Shown here piece after piece: positions 44,381 to 53,483 of a stretch of DNA of 64,000 nt. The position numbers and the translations under genes are program-made. This DNA is from Intestinimonas timonensis. GTDB taxonomy: Bacteria; Bacillota; Clostridia; Oscillospirales; Oscillospiraceae. The notes beneath the pieces were generated by a model that was not told the DNA's origin, did no database searches, and saw only the letters and a program-made list of their open reading frames with translations. Numbering within the stretch: the first letter of the stretch is position 1; each line of letters opens with the position of its first letter. The stretch lies in NCBI RefSeq assembly GCF_900626145.1, contig NZ_LR130817.1:147422-211421 (forward strand). The letters are read 5' to 3'.

Positions 44381-44729
44381 TTGTCAAAATTGGGGCAGCG
44401 CCGTTTTCATCGAACAGCAGCCGATCCCGGATGCACAGGAGCTTTACCTTGTGTCGGGCGAGCAGGTCAATGTAGCTTTGGGTCATGCCCCACTCCCGGC
44501 CTATCCGGGTCAGGCTATGGACTAACACCACATCCACCTTGCCAGCGACAACGGCATCGGTCACTTTCTGGAGCGCCGGGCGCTCTAATGTGAGCCCGCT
44601 GCCGTATTCGTCCGCAGCGCCGATGATGGTATATCCCGCCTGCTTTGCGTAGAGCTGGAGCAGAAACCGCTGGTGTTCCAATGCGAAAGAATCGTCATGG
44701 GCGACACGGCAATAGAGAAATGCTCTCAT
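44337..44729 (-). CDS. Serine recombinase N-terminal domain protein (resolvase-like), 3' end replaced
   Basis: 130 aa. The first 105 residues match the catalytic domain of large serine recombinases (AFLYCRVAHDDSFALEHQ, SGLTLERPALQKVTDAVVAGKVDVVLVHSLTRIGREW). The usual Ser after RV is Ala here; a Ser follows four residues later, so activity is uncertain. The last 20 residues come from reading backwards through the tRNA-Pro terminator, so the gene was cut there. ATG at 44729. Confidence 0.7.
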   Translation of the reverse strand: MRAFLYCRVAHDDSFALEHQRFLLQLYAKQAGYTIIGAADEYGSGLTLERPALQKVTDAVVAGKVDVVLVHSLTRIGREWGMTQSYIDLLARHKVKLLCIRDRLLFDENGAAPILTTKNAECPLQDTQIL

Positions 44730-44744
44730 ATCCCACACCACCTT

Positions 44745-45466
44745 TACACCGCCGGGGCGTAGCTTAATGCTACGCCTTTTCTCGTTTCCAGCAGAATATC
44801 CCGCTCGGGGATTTTCCGGCAATCCGGCACATCAAAGGCCCCGATGCAGTTGTAGTGGATCGTCACCCGCTGATTGGTAACGCCGTCCTCCTTGACCGCA
44901 GAATAGACCTCGATATACTCAATGAGTTCGGCAACCATGCGCTTGGTGATGGCGGTGGCGTCGGTGTAGCGGCGCACCGTTTCCAAGAAGGTATCTACAT
45001 CCATCCGCTTATCTTCCAGCTTTTTCAGTTCCAGCCGCAGCGCCTTGATTTTCTTGGCGTTTTCGCCTTGCTCCTGTTCGTATCGCTTGGACATTTTGGT
45101 GAACCGGGCATCGTCGATCTTGCCGGAAACATTGTCCTCATAGAGCCGCTCAAAGAGCATATCCAGCTCCCCGTCCCGGGCCAGCAGCCCGTCCAACTCC
45201 CGCTTCTTGCGTACCCGGTCATTTTCCGCTACCTTGGCAGAACGGCCCACCATCGCCTTGATGAAGTCGTTTTCGTATTCGTTAGCGAAGCAGGCCAGCC
45301 GGTGTACCTCGTAGAGCACAACCTGCTCCAAGAAGTCCAGCCGGATGTAGTGGGTAATCGCCATAAATGACGGTGTGGACAGTCTGAAAGGCGACGACGA
45401 TTTTACCCCGTTCCGCAACATCATGAAGAACATAAGCTGTTTGGGAAGGGGGTTCTGCTGAATCAC
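44745..45466 (-). pseudogene. Tn4451/TnpX-type serine recombinase, C-terminal part
   Basis: The frame reads as the C-terminal third of a large serine recombinase: a coiled-coil region rich in Lys, Glu and Leu (EQGENAKKIKALRLELKKLEDK) then the DUF4368-like end (KRMVAELIEYIEVYSAV, QRVTIHYNCIGAFDVP). The first 15 residues come from a 120-bp inverted repeat and are not part of the recombinase. Catalytic and zinc domains are missing. Together with 46939-47289 it is probably one gene interrupted and partly deleted. Confidence 0.75.
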
Positions 45467-45546
45467 TCTTTTTCGACAAAGCGATGCGGTTCAATCGCAA
45501 ACCGTTTTCATAGAATGTTGTCAGGTGTATGCCCGGACTGCGGATG
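45425..45546 (+). repeat. Inverted repeat, left arm (about 120 bp)
   Basis: Runs from AAGAACATAAGCTG to GACTGCGGATG and is repeated in reverse complement at 46855-46976 with about two mismatches that I can see. It directly abuts IS copy B. Confidence 0.85.
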
Positions 45547-45607
45547 TGAACTGCCCCAGATTGTGCGGACAGTACAAAAAAGAGCCCTTAGTAGGAAAGA
45601 TTAAGTT

Positions 45608-46465
45608 TTAAGCGGAGAGGCGTCGCGCCAGCGGCGCCTCTCCAGTTTTTAACTGGATGCGCTCATGGTTATAGAAGTAAATATAGCGGTCAATCATCTC
45701 ATTGGCTTCGGAAAAGGTCGCCGGTTTGTGGCGGTAAATACATTCTGTTTTGAGGATAGAGAAGAAATTTTCCGCCATGGCGTTGTCGTACGGGTTTCCT
45801 TTCCTTGACATGGATGGTGTGATTCCGTATGCTTGAGTCAGATTGAAGTATGCTGCAGAGGTGTACTGAAATCCTTGGTCGCTGTGGAGCTGCAACTCCG
45901 CAGCGACCCTCTTTTTCTCCTGTTTCATTGCCAGATGAACGGTATCCAGAACCAAATTCACTGTCTGCTGGGTTCCAGTCTTGTAGGCGATGATGCTGTT
46001 GTCATAGAGGTCCCGGATTATGGAAAGGTACAGCACACCCTGCCTGGTGTGGATGTAGGAGATGTCTGTTACCCATTTGCTGTTAGGTTTGTCCGCATGG
46101 AACTCCCTGTTCAGCAGATTCCTGTATTTGTGTGCCTGCCGCCCCATCTGCTGCCATTTCCTGCGGCGGCGGATCTCCGAGAGCAGATCATATTTCTTCA
46201 TGATTCGCAGCACAGTTTTGGGATTGCAGAAGATATTCCGGCTTTTCAGCCACAGCCACATCCGCCGGTAGCCGTAGGTGCGGAAGCTGCGTTCCCGCTG
46301 CTGTGCGATGAGCCCCGCAAGAGCCGCATCCTTTTCTGGCTTGCCTAGGCGATGGACAAAAGCATAGTAGCCGCTTCTGGACACTCCAAAGAATTTGCAC
46401 ATGACTGCCACTGGATACTCTGTCCTGTGACGATAGATGATATGATACTTTACCTTTGCTCTCAC
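45608..46465 (-). CDS. IS3-family transposase OrfB (copy B)
   Basis: 285 aa, residue-for-residue the same as the OrfB at 8860-9717, with an intact DDE triad (WVTDISYIH, LHSDQGFQYTS, NAMAENFFSILKTE). GTG start overlapping the orfA stop. Perfect identity between copies suggests recent transposition. Confidence 0.92.
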   Translation of the reverse strand: MRAKVKYHIIYRHRTEYPVAVMCKFFGVSRSGYYAFVHRLGKPEKDAALAGLIAQQRERSFRTYGYRRMWLWLKSRNIFCNPKTVLRIMKKYDLLSEIRRRRKWQQMGRQAHKYRNLLNREFHADKPNSKWVTDISYIHTRQGVLYLSIIRDLYDNSIIAYKTGTQQTVNLVLDTVHLAMKQEKKRVAAELQLHSDQGFQYTSAAYFNLTQAYGITPSMSRKGNPYDNAMAENFFSILKTECIYRHKPATFSEANEMIDRYIYFYNHERIQLKTGEAPLARRLSA

Positions 46466-46776
46466 TTCCTTTCTGTGAAGCGCAGAAAATCCCGCAGTAG
46501 TTTATTTTCCATGCGAAGCCGTTGGATCTCACAGGCCTGCTCTGCCACAACGTCTCCTGGCGCAGCATCTTTTCTCGGCCGTCCTTTCGGTCGTGGGCGG
46601 ATTCCGGCTTCCAGTTTTCGTTCTTTACGGCGCTCACGCTCAAGTAGTCTTTTTACCACCTGCTTATTCCGGAAGCCATAGTATTCTGCGACTTCCCGCT
46701 GTGTTTTCCCCTCTGCCAACATGGCCTTGATCTCTGGTAAAAGCATTTGAACGTGTGTGTAATTTCGTTTCTTCAT
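46462..46776 (-). CDS. IS3-family OrfA (copy B)
   Basis: 104 aa, identical to the OrfA at 8549-8863: helix-turn-helix, basic region and a leucine-rich C-terminal coil. A hairpin (CCCCCTGATGTAG with its complement) precedes it inside the IS. Confidence 0.9.
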   Translation of the reverse strand: MKKRNYTHVQMLLPEIKAMLAEGKTQREVAEYYGFRNKQVVKRLLERERRKERKLEAGIRPRPKGRPRKDAAPGDVVAEQACEIQRLRMENKLLRDFLRFTERK

Positions 46777-46854
46777 GACAAAACCCCCTGATGTAGTCTA
46801 TTTTCCTACATCAGGGGGGCTTTTGTCACTGTCCGTTTTTACTGGATCTGTTCA

Positions 46855-46976
46855 ATCCGCAGTCCGGGCATACACCTGACAACATTCTATGAAAACGGTT
46901 TGCAATTGAACCGCATCGCTTTGTCGAAAAAGAGTGATTCAGCAGAACACCCTTCCCAAACAGCTTATGTTCTTAA
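46855..46976 (-). repeat. Inverted repeat, right arm (about 120 bp)
   Basis: Reverse complement of 45425-45546. Starts ATCCGCAGTCCGGGC at the IS edge and ends near CTTATGTTCTT, where the recombinase fragment begins. Confidence 0.85.
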
Positions 46977-47289
46977 ATAAATTACGAATTGCGGCAAAGC
47001 CGTCGCTGTCGCCCCGTTCACTGTCCACACCATCGTTGACGGCGATAAAGCGCACATCATAGCTGGGGAAAATGATGTCCGTGTACTGCCCAACGGTCAG
47101 GTAATCTCGGCCAAACCTACTGAGATCCTTGACCAGCCAGCAACCGACAAGACCCTGCTTAACCAGTGCAAAGCCTTCCTGTACGCCAGGGCGGTCGAAT
47201 GTTGAAGTGGGATAACGATACCCCGAAAAAGTCAGTAAACCCCGAGGTTTATCGCTTTTGTTTCCAGGAAGGCAGCAAAAAAGCAGCAT
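46939..47289 (-). pseudogene. Serine recombinase, internal piece of the catalytic domain
   Basis: Residues from STFDRPGVQEGFALVKQG to DSDGFAAIRNLF match the second half of the catalytic domain of TndX/TnpX-like recombinases (VKDLSRFGRDYLTVGQYTD, FIAVNDGVDSERGDSDG). The true start (first 55 residues with the catalytic Ser) is missing, and the end runs into the inverted repeat arm. The homologous part covers about 46977-47212. Confidence 0.75.
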
Positions 47290-47465
47290 CTGTTGAAGAT
47301 GCTGCCTTCCCGCAAACCCTATGCGCCACTCAGGTCGCTCCTCAGCGTTGCCCTATCCTGCGCATAGGTAAAGCATTATTATTGTAAGTTACCGTTGGAT
47401 GCGAGTCAAGAGTTGCTGCAATGCTTGTAAGAGTTACTTCCGGCTACTTTTATGCAAGATTAACT

Positions 47466-47695
47466 TCAGCTCGACTGCCCATCCAACCGGAATTTAGTTT
47501 TTCTATTGAGGCAAATGAATGCCGGGATTCGCACGATGCCTGCAATGCCGCTGGATATCACGCGGGTGAAAGTGCCCAGAACAATATGGTGGCAGTCTGA
47601 ATGCCGAACTGGATACACTGGACGGCCAGAATGTGCTCTTTCTTTTGAATGAGGCCAATGTCCATCATCAGGACACAGCCTGTAAGAGAAACCAT
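47466..47695 (-). pseudogene. Fragment of a small membrane protein, frameshifted
   Basis: Minus strand: a frame from ATG at 47695 reads VSLTGCVLMMDIGLIQKK, then ILAVQCIQFGIQTATILF; a one-base shift near 47570 then continues smoothly with LGTFTRVISSGIAGIVRI to a TGA at 47468. The joined reading looks like the start of a polytopic membrane protein. Family not recognised. No good ribosome-binding site and no continuation, so it is probably a relic. Confidence 0.3.
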
Positions 47696-47757
47696 ATTAC
47701 TGAAAAGGAAAGGGGAGATACACAGCTTTCGTTACCAATCCTGTGCCCACTCCGCTA

Positions 47758-47790
47758 AGAGCGCCGACCGGATAAAACCGGCCGACGCCC
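47758..47790 (-). terminator. Hairpin after the amidohydrolase gene
   Basis: Minus strand GCGTCGGCCGG-TTTTAT-CCGGTCGGCGC, an 11-bp stem with two G-U pairs, 14 nt after the stop codon of the amidohydrolase; weak T run. Confidence 0.5.
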
Positions 47791-47803
47791 TAGAGAAGGT
47801 GAG

Positions 47804-49168
47804 TCAGTTTTGATTCAGATACCGAACGACGGAAAGGTTGGCCTGTTCCACGAGTTTGTCCTCGTCCACGTTGACCAGATGGCCTTCCTTGACAACGATC
47901 CGGCCATTGACTACAGTGTAATCCACACTGCCTTTGAATCCGACGGTAGCGGGAATTGCAGCAACATCTTGCAGAGTGCCGGTTAGTTCCAGGCGGTTGC
48001 TGTCGATCAGGAAGAAGTCGGCCGCCATGCCAGGGGCAATATAACCAAGGTCGCTGCGGCCAAGGAGGCTGGCGCTGCCGCGGGTGGCGATGCGCAGCAT
48101 GTCGGCACCGGTGGGGGCAGTGGCGGAGTTATTAAGCCGATGCAGCAGATAGCCCACCCGCAACTCCTCCAGCAGGTTGGAGCCGTCGTTGCTGGCAGAG
48201 CCGTCCACAGCCAACCCAACGGGGACGCCAAGTTCCAGCATTCTGGGGATCTGCGCAATGCCTGAGGAGAGCTTCATGTTGCTGATGGGGCAGTGAGCCA
48301 CGCCGGTCTTGGTCTTGGCCATGCGCTGCAGCTCCTCGTCAGTGAAGTGGATGCCGTGGGCGTACCACACATCAGATCCAATCCAGCCGAGGTTTTCCAT
48401 GTATTCCAGGGGCCGCATACCCAGCCGCTCCAACAAATAGGCTTCCTCGTCCTTTGTCTCAGCCAGGTGGGTGTGCATCCGCACGCCCAGCTGACGGGCC
48501 AAAATGGCAGTCTGGCGCAGCAGTTCTTCACTGACACTGAAGGGGGAGCAAGGAGCCAGAGCCACCTGGTGCATGGAATAGCGGCTGGGGTCGTGGAATT
48601 TCTTGACTGCAGCCTCGGAATCGTACATGATCTTGTCAATGGTTTGGACTACGCTGTCAGGGGGAAGACCTCCGTCCTTGACGCTCAAGTCCATGCTGCC
48701 TCGGGTGGCGTGGAAGCGGACACCCAGTTCATCAGCCGCGGCAAACTGCACATCCAGGAACCGGTCACTCTTACCCTGAGGGAAGACATAGTGGTGGTCC
48801 AGGATGGTGGTACAGCCGGTTTTCAGCAGCTCACCCATTCCGGACATAGAACTATAGTAGATACTTTCCTCTTCGAGATTCTTCCAAATCTCGTACAGAG
48901 TTTTCAGCCAGGGGAACAGCTCCATCCGCTGGACCTGGGGCAGATTTCTGCTGAAAATCTGATATAGATGGTGGTGGGCATTGATCATGCCAGGGTAGAG
49001 GATCATACCAGAGGCGTCGATGACCTCGTCAGCCTTCACATCACCCGGTTGGTCGATGGAGACAATCACGCCGTTGCGCACCAGCATAGACGCATGCTCC
49101 AGTACCTCGCCCGCGTCGTTGCAGGTTACCAGCCAGCGGATATTCTTAACCAGTAAATCCTTGCTCAT
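47804..49168 (-). CDS. Amidohydrolase, 8-oxoguanine deaminase/AtzB-like
   Basis: 454 aa metal-dependent deaminase of the ATZ/TRZ group. HxH metal site in PGMINAHHHLYQ, then HTHLAETKDEE, GVAHCPISNMKLSSG and the metal Asp in AVDGSASNDGSNL. Members deaminate purine or triazine rings; in this operon a purine base freed from nucleosides is the likely substrate. The start at 49168 (SKDLLVKNIRWLV) fits the domain. Last gene of the transporter-phosphorylase run, 5 nt after it. Confidence 0.78.
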   Translation of the reverse strand: MSKDLLVKNIRWLVTCNDAGEVLEHASMLVRNGVIVSIDQPGDVKADEVIDASGMILYPGMINAHHHLYQIFSRNLPQVQRMELFPWLKTLYEIWKNLEEESIYYSSMSGMGELLKTGCTTILDHHYVFPQGKSDRFLDVQFAAADELGVRFHATRGSMDLSVKDGGLPPDSVVQTIDKIMYDSEAAVKKFHDPSRYSMHQVALAPCSPFSVSEELLRQTAILARQLGVRMHTHLAETKDEEAYLLERLGMRPLEYMENLGWIGSDVWYAHGIHFTDEELQRMAKTKTGVAHCPISNMKLSSGIAQIPRMLELGVPVGLAVDGSASNDGSNLLEELRVGYLLHRLNNSATAPTGADMLRIATRGSASLLGRSDLGYIAPGMAADFFLIDSNRLELTGTLQDVAAIPATVGFKGSVDYTVVNGRIVVKEGHLVNVDEDKLVEQANLSVVRYLNQN

Positions 49169-49173
49169 CTCAT

Positions 49174-49965
49174 TCACCTCTGGCTTTCTGCGGCTTTCCG
49201 CTGCTCCATGCGGTAGATGGTTTCCAGGACGATCTGAATCTCCTTTTCCCACGCATCGTGGAGCCGCTCATTCTTTTTGGTATAGATGACCTCTGCGTTG
49301 GTCAGGTTGCCGGAGGTGCCGTTGATGGTGGCAGCCCTGACACCCCGCAGGTGGGCTACGGTGTACAGGGCGGAGGATTCCATGTCCAGATTCATTACCT
49401 TGTAGGAGCGCAGCTTGTCCAGGAACTCCGGTGTCTCACCATAGAAGGCATCGTCAGAGGAGGTAATGCCAGTGTAAACAGAGAAATCCGTGCCTTGGGT
49501 CATTTCCTTGGCAGTGTAGATCAGTTCGCTGGTCAGTTCCAGGTCGGGTACAGCGGGAAAGCTTTGGGGGACATAGAACCGGGAGGTGCCTTCGTTTTTC
49601 ATGGCGCCGATGGAGATCATCAGGTCGCCAATCTTGACTCTGGGGTCCAAGGCGGCGCTGCTGCCGATGCGGATCAGGGTCTTGGCACCGATGTTTATCA
49701 ACTCCTCAGCGGCGATGGTGGCGGAGGGGCAACCCATGCCGGTGGAGGTGACGCTAACCCTGATGCCCTTGTAATGGCCGGTGAAAGTCCGGTGCTCCCG
49801 GTTATTGGCCTTTAACTCGGCATTGTCTAAATACTTGGCGGCAATATCACTTCTGGCGGGGTCCCCGGGCAGAAGCACATATTCGCCGATATCCTCGGGC
49901 GTCAGGGCAATGTGATACTGCTTCTGGCCCAAGGTAACAGACATTTTATTCAGTGTAGTACTCAT
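49174..49965 (-). CDS. Nucleoside phosphorylase, uridine-phosphorylase family
   Basis: 263 aa, NP-I family hexameric phosphorylase giving base and (deoxy)ribose 1-phosphate. Motifs VLLPGDPARSDIAAKYLD, VSVTSTGMGCPSATIAAEEL, IRIGSSAALDP and, near the C-terminal side, VMNLDMESSALYTVAHL with the ribose-binding MES triad. Best matched to uridine phosphorylase; a broader substrate range cannot be excluded. Lies 11 nt after the permease gene. Confidence 0.85.
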   Translation of the reverse strand: MSTTLNKMSVTLGQKQYHIALTPEDIGEYVLLPGDPARSDIAAKYLDNAELKANNREHRTFTGHYKGIRVSVTSTGMGCPSATIAAEELINIGAKTLIRIGSSAALDPRVKIGDLMISIGAMKNEGTSRFYVPQSFPAVPDLELTSELIYTAKEMTQGTDFSVYTGITSSDDAFYGETPEFLDKLRSYKVMNLDMESSALYTVAHLRGVRAATINGTSGNLTNAEVIYTKKNERLHDAWEKEIQIVLETIYRMEQRKAAESQR

Positions 49966-49976
49966 AGTTACCTCTC

Positions 49977-50894
49977 TTAATCTTTAATATCGCCCGCAGC
50001 CTGGGGTCCCTGGACACGGCGGCCGAAGCCGATGAGCACGGCCAGCGTCAGCAGATAGGGAAGCATCTGCAGGATGCGTTCAGGCAGATTGAATGCCACA
50101 TTGATGCGCAGTGCCTGGGCGAAAGCGAACAGCAGACTGGCCAGCAGGGAACCCACGGGGTTCCAGCCGCCGAAGATCGTGGCAGCCATGGCCATGAAGC
50201 CGCGTCCTGCGACCATTTCCTTGACGAAAAGATTGCTCTGCACGATGGACAGGTATGCGCCGCCCAGACCGCACAGCATGCCGCACAGGGTTACACAGAT
50301 ATAGCGATAGCGTGTCACATCGACGCCGGCGGTGGATGCGGCCTTGGGATGGTCGCCGATGGTCCGCAGGCGCAGGCCGATGTTGGTCTTGTACATCATG
50401 TACCAGGATATGGAAACGATCAGGACGGTAATGTACAGAAATGGGGATTGTTTTTCGAAGAAGGCGCCAATGAAGGGAATCTTGCTCAGGCCGGGAATGG
50501 TGATGGTGGGAACCTGTGCGACGGTTCCGCTACTGCCGTCAGAATCCCAAATGGCCCGGCACAGGACCACCGTCAGGCCGGAGGCAAAGATGTTGATACC
50601 GACGCCGCTGACAGACTGGTTGGTGCGGAATTTAATGCACAGGACTGCATGCAACAGCCCGAACAGGCCGCCGACCAAAACGCCGAACAGTACACCAACC
50701 CAGGGATTTCCACTGATGTGGGAGCCGATAACTGCGCCGAAGGAGCCCATCAGCATCATGCCTTCGATACCTAGGTTAATGATACCGCTGCGCTCACACA
50801 GCACACCGCCGATGGACGCCAGTGTCAGGGGGATCGCCAGACGAAGGGTCGCAAGAAGCATGCTCATTGAAAGAATACTCTGTAAAACTTCCAT
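49977..50894 (-). CDS. Nucleoside ABC transporter permease (NupQ/YufQ-like)
   Basis: 305 aa with about nine membrane segments. BPD_transp_2 family motifs: LASIGGVLCERSGIINLGIEGMMLMGSFGAV near the start and a GRGFMAMAATIFGGWNPVGSLLASLLFAF box later. Pairs with the next permease to form the channel of BmpA-type nucleoside importers. Starts 2 nt after the other permease gene. Confidence 0.9.
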   Translation of the reverse strand: MEVLQSILSMSMLLATLRLAIPLTLASIGGVLCERSGIINLGIEGMMLMGSFGAVIGSHISGNPWVGVLFGVLVGGLFGLLHAVLCIKFRTNQSVSGVGINIFASGLTVVLCRAIWDSDGSSGTVAQVPTITIPGLSKIPFIGAFFEKQSPFLYITVLIVSISWYMMYKTNIGLRLRTIGDHPKAASTAGVDVTRYRYICVTLCGMLCGLGGAYLSIVQSNLFVKEMVAGRGFMAMAATIFGGWNPVGSLLASLLFAFAQALRINVAFNLPERILQMLPYLLTLAVLIGFGRRVQGPQAAGDIKD

Positions 50895-50896
50895 AG

Positions 50897-51946
50897 TTAC
50901 TTACTTCCCTTCTTGATTTTGATGAATCTGACCAGATTGGGCGTGGCGACAAACAAAATCACCAGGCCCTGCATCACACCGATCATACTGGTGGAAACGC
51001 CAGCCACATAGCTCATCTTTAAGGAGCCGGCGTCGATAATTCCGAACAGCAGAGCGCTGAGCAGAACCGCAAAGGGATTATTTCTACCCAGAACGGCAAC
51101 GGCGATGCCGGTAAAGCCATAGCCGGGGGAGAACAGGTCAATGAAGCGGCCCATTTTGCCGAAGACTTCGGTGGCGCCTGCCAGGCCGGCCAACGCACCG
51201 CTGATGCCCATGGTCAGGATGATTGTGGCGGACATGGGGATACCAGAGGCCTGCGCGGCCAAGGGATTCTCGCCCATGGCACGGATATTGTAGCCTGCAC
51301 GGGTCTTTGCGAAGAAGAAGTACTGTGCGACCATCAGCATCAGGGCAAGGATGATGGCAGTGGTCAGTTGAGTCTTTGGAACCAGCTTGGTTAGCATGTA
51401 CCCCTCGCCGATGTGGATGGTCTTGGCAGTCTGGCTGCCCGCCTCCTTCAAGGGACCGTTGACGAAATGGCTGGTGAGGAACTTGCAGATATAGTTGAAC
51501 ATGATGGCGACGATGACTTCGTTGATCTGTAGCTTTGCCTTGAGCATGCCGGTCATGCCGCCTACAGCACCGCCAGCCAGCGCACCCGCCAGCATACAGA
51601 CGATGATCACCACCAGTCGGGGCATCCCCTGCATGGACAGCGCCACAACAGTGGCCACGAAAGCGCCCATATACAATTGGCCTTCCGCACCGATGTTGAA
51701 GATACCGCCCTTGTTGGAGAAAGCACAGGCAAGGCCGACAAAAATCAAGGGCGTGGCTTTGGCCAGGGTGTTGGCGATGGAGTTCATGGAGCCGAAGGAG
51801 CCGTTGAGCATGGCGGAAAATGCCTGGAGGGGGTTGTAGCCTGCCGCCAGCATGATTAGTGCGGAGATCACAAACGAGAATAAAATTGCGGCCATAGAAA
51901 TGGCCAGATCTCCCAGTGTGGGTTTTAATCTCCCTTTATTTCCCAT
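50897..51946 (-). CDS. Nucleoside ABC transporter permease (NupP/YufP-like)
   Basis: 349 aa, about ten membrane segments. Contains FVGLACAFSNKGGIFNIGAEGQLYMGAF and FSPGYGFTGIAVAVLGRNNPFAVLLSALLFG, the boxes typical of this permease family. Gene order ATPase, NupP, NupQ matches known nucleoside transport operons in Firmicutes. 9 nt after the ATPase gene. Confidence 0.9.
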   Translation of the reverse strand: MGNKGRLKPTLGDLAISMAAILFSFVISALIMLAAGYNPLQAFSAMLNGSFGSMNSIANTLAKATPLIFVGLACAFSNKGGIFNIGAEGQLYMGAFVATVVALSMQGMPRLVVIIVCMLAGALAGGAVGGMTGMLKAKLQINEVIVAIMFNYICKFLTSHFVNGPLKEAGSQTAKTIHIGEGYMLTKLVPKTQLTTAIILALMLMVAQYFFFAKTRAGYNIRAMGENPLAAQASGIPMSATIILTMGISGALAGLAGATEVFGKMGRFIDLFSPGYGFTGIAVAVLGRNNPFAVLLSALLFGIIDAGSLKMSYVAGVSTSMIGVMQGLVILFVATPNLVRFIKIKKGSK

Positions 51947-51955
51947 GTCTTCTGC

Positions 51956-53446
51956 TCACTCCTTCTGTCCGGCCATCAGCAATCCGATTGCTTCGGTGGT
52001 GTAGTCTTCGTTTTTCTTCAGCGCCAGCACCTCGCCCTTGTACAGGACGGCAATCCGATCGCTGAGCTTGCGGATATCCGTCAGTTCTGCAGAGATCAGG
52101 AGTATGGCCTTTCCCTGACGGCGGAGGTCCAGGAGGATCTCGTGGATATACTGAATGGCGCCGATGTCCAGACCGCGGACGGGCTGGCAGGCGATGACAA
52201 AGTCGGCGCCCTTGGCGACTGCGCGGCTGAGGACCATCTTCTGCTGGTTGCCGCCGGAGAGGGAGCCGATGGACTGATTCTCATCAACAGCACGGACGTC
52301 GAAGCTCTTCATCAACGCCTTGGTCCGTTCCAGCAGATGTTTCTTCTTGATCAAACCGTGGCTGACATATTCGGCAGAGAACTGAGAACCCAGCAGATAG
52401 TTATCCACGATGGAAAAGCCGGACAGAATTGCCCGCTTCAACCGGTCGGAGGGAATATAGCCGATACCCTTGGCGCAGCGCTTTTTGGTGTTCCATTTGG
52501 TGATATCGTCGCCCAGCAGGACGATGCTGCCCTCTTTGCATTTTGTGAAACCCATGATCATCTCTTCAAGCTGCTGCTGGCCATTGTCTTCGACGCCGGC
52601 AATGCCCACGATCTCACCTGCGCGGATATCGAAGGACACTGTGTTCTGTGCATTGGGCAGCAAACGGACATTCCGAAGGGACAGGACTACTTCACCGGGG
52701 ACCTGGTCCTCGCGCTTCTGATCGAAGGAGACTTCGTGGCCGACCATCATATTAGCCAAGTCCGTGACGCTCTTGTCGGCCACGGCGCAGGTCTCCACAG
52801 ACTCACCGGCGCGCAGGACAGTGACATGGTCTGCCACAACCTTGATTTCGTTGAGCTTGTGGGTGATGAAGACGATGGTTTTGCCCTCGCTCTTCATATC
52901 CCGCAGGATATCCAGCAGCTGCAGGACTTCAGGAGGCGAGAGAACGGCGGTGGGTTCATCAAGAATGATGATATTGGCGCCGCGGTACAAGGTCTTTAGG
53001 ATCTCAACGCGCTGCTTCTTGCCGACGGACAGCTCGGAAACCTTCTGGGTGACGTCCAGGTCGAAATTATACTGATCAGCCAGTGCCTGTACAGCATGGA
53101 TGCTTTCCTTTTCATTGATGGTAAACTTGCCAAGCTCGTTGCCGATGATAACATTTTCCCAGATCGTCAGCGCATCCACCAGCATAAAGTGCTGATGAAC
53201 CATGCCCAGCCCCAGATGGAAAGCGTTGCGGGAGGAGTGGTTTTCCACGGTTTTACCGTTGATTCTCACGGTGCCTTCCTCGGGCTTATACAGACCGAAG
53301 AGCACGTTCATCAATGTGGTCTTGCCAGCTCCGTTTTCCCCCAAGAGACAGTGGATCTCGCCCTTTTCAACAAGAAGATTCACCTTGTTATTGGCGGTGA
53401 AATCTCCGAAGCGCTTGGTAATTCCAATCATCTCTACTGCATACAT
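51956..53446 (-). CDS. Nucleoside ABC transporter ATPase (NupO/YufO-like)
   Basis: 496 aa with two ABC domains. First: Walker A LLGENGAGKTT, signature LSVGKKQRVEILK, Walker B IIILDEPTAVLSP. Second: Walker A is degenerate (AGEIVGIAGVEDNGQ), signature LSGGNQQK, and Walker B ends in ACQPVRGLDIGA with Gln in place of Asp, as is usual for this family. Start ATG at 53446 fits the first strand (AVEMIGITKRFGDF); the frame is open 20 codons further up. Confidence 0.92.
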   Translation of the reverse strand: MYAVEMIGITKRFGDFTANNKVNLLVEKGEIHCLLGENGAGKTTLMNVLFGLYKPEEGTVRINGKTVENHSSRNAFHLGLGMVHQHFMLVDALTIWENVIIGNELGKFTINEKESIHAVQALADQYNFDLDVTQKVSELSVGKKQRVEILKTLYRGANIIILDEPTAVLSPPEVLQLLDILRDMKSEGKTIVFITHKLNEIKVVADHVTVLRAGESVETCAVADKSVTDLANMMVGHEVSFDQKREDQVPGEVVLSLRNVRLLPNAQNTVSFDIRAGEIVGIAGVEDNGQQQLEEMIMGFTKCKEGSIVLLGDDITKWNTKKRCAKGIGYIPSDRLKRAILSGFSIVDNYLLGSQFSAEYVSHGLIKKKHLLERTKALMKSFDVRAVDENQSIGSLSGGNQQKMVLSRAVAKGADFVIACQPVRGLDIGAIQYIHEILLDLRRQGKAILLISAELTDIRKLSDRIAVLYKGEVLALKKNEDYTTEAIGLLMAGQKE

Positions 53447-53483
53447 CAATTGACACCTCTTGTGTAGATAATCAGGAAACGGA

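Larger units (their letters stand above)
45547..46854 (-). mobile_element. IS3-family (IS150-like) element, copy B
   Basis: 1308 bp, same length and proteins as copy A in opposite orientation. Ends TGAACTGCCCCAG (left) and TGAACAGATCCAG (right, reverse complement). No 3-4 bp target duplication; instead it stands exactly between the two arms of a long inverted repeat. Confidence 0.92.
47283..47803. other. Intergenic stretch with a hairpin and decayed frame
   Basis: A hairpin GCAGCATCT-GTTGA-AGATGCTGC type lies at 47291-47315. The middle carries the remnant listed separately at 47466-47695. The rest shows no gene with a ribosome-binding site. It forms the border between the recombinase debris and the nucleoside locus. 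Confidence 0.4.
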
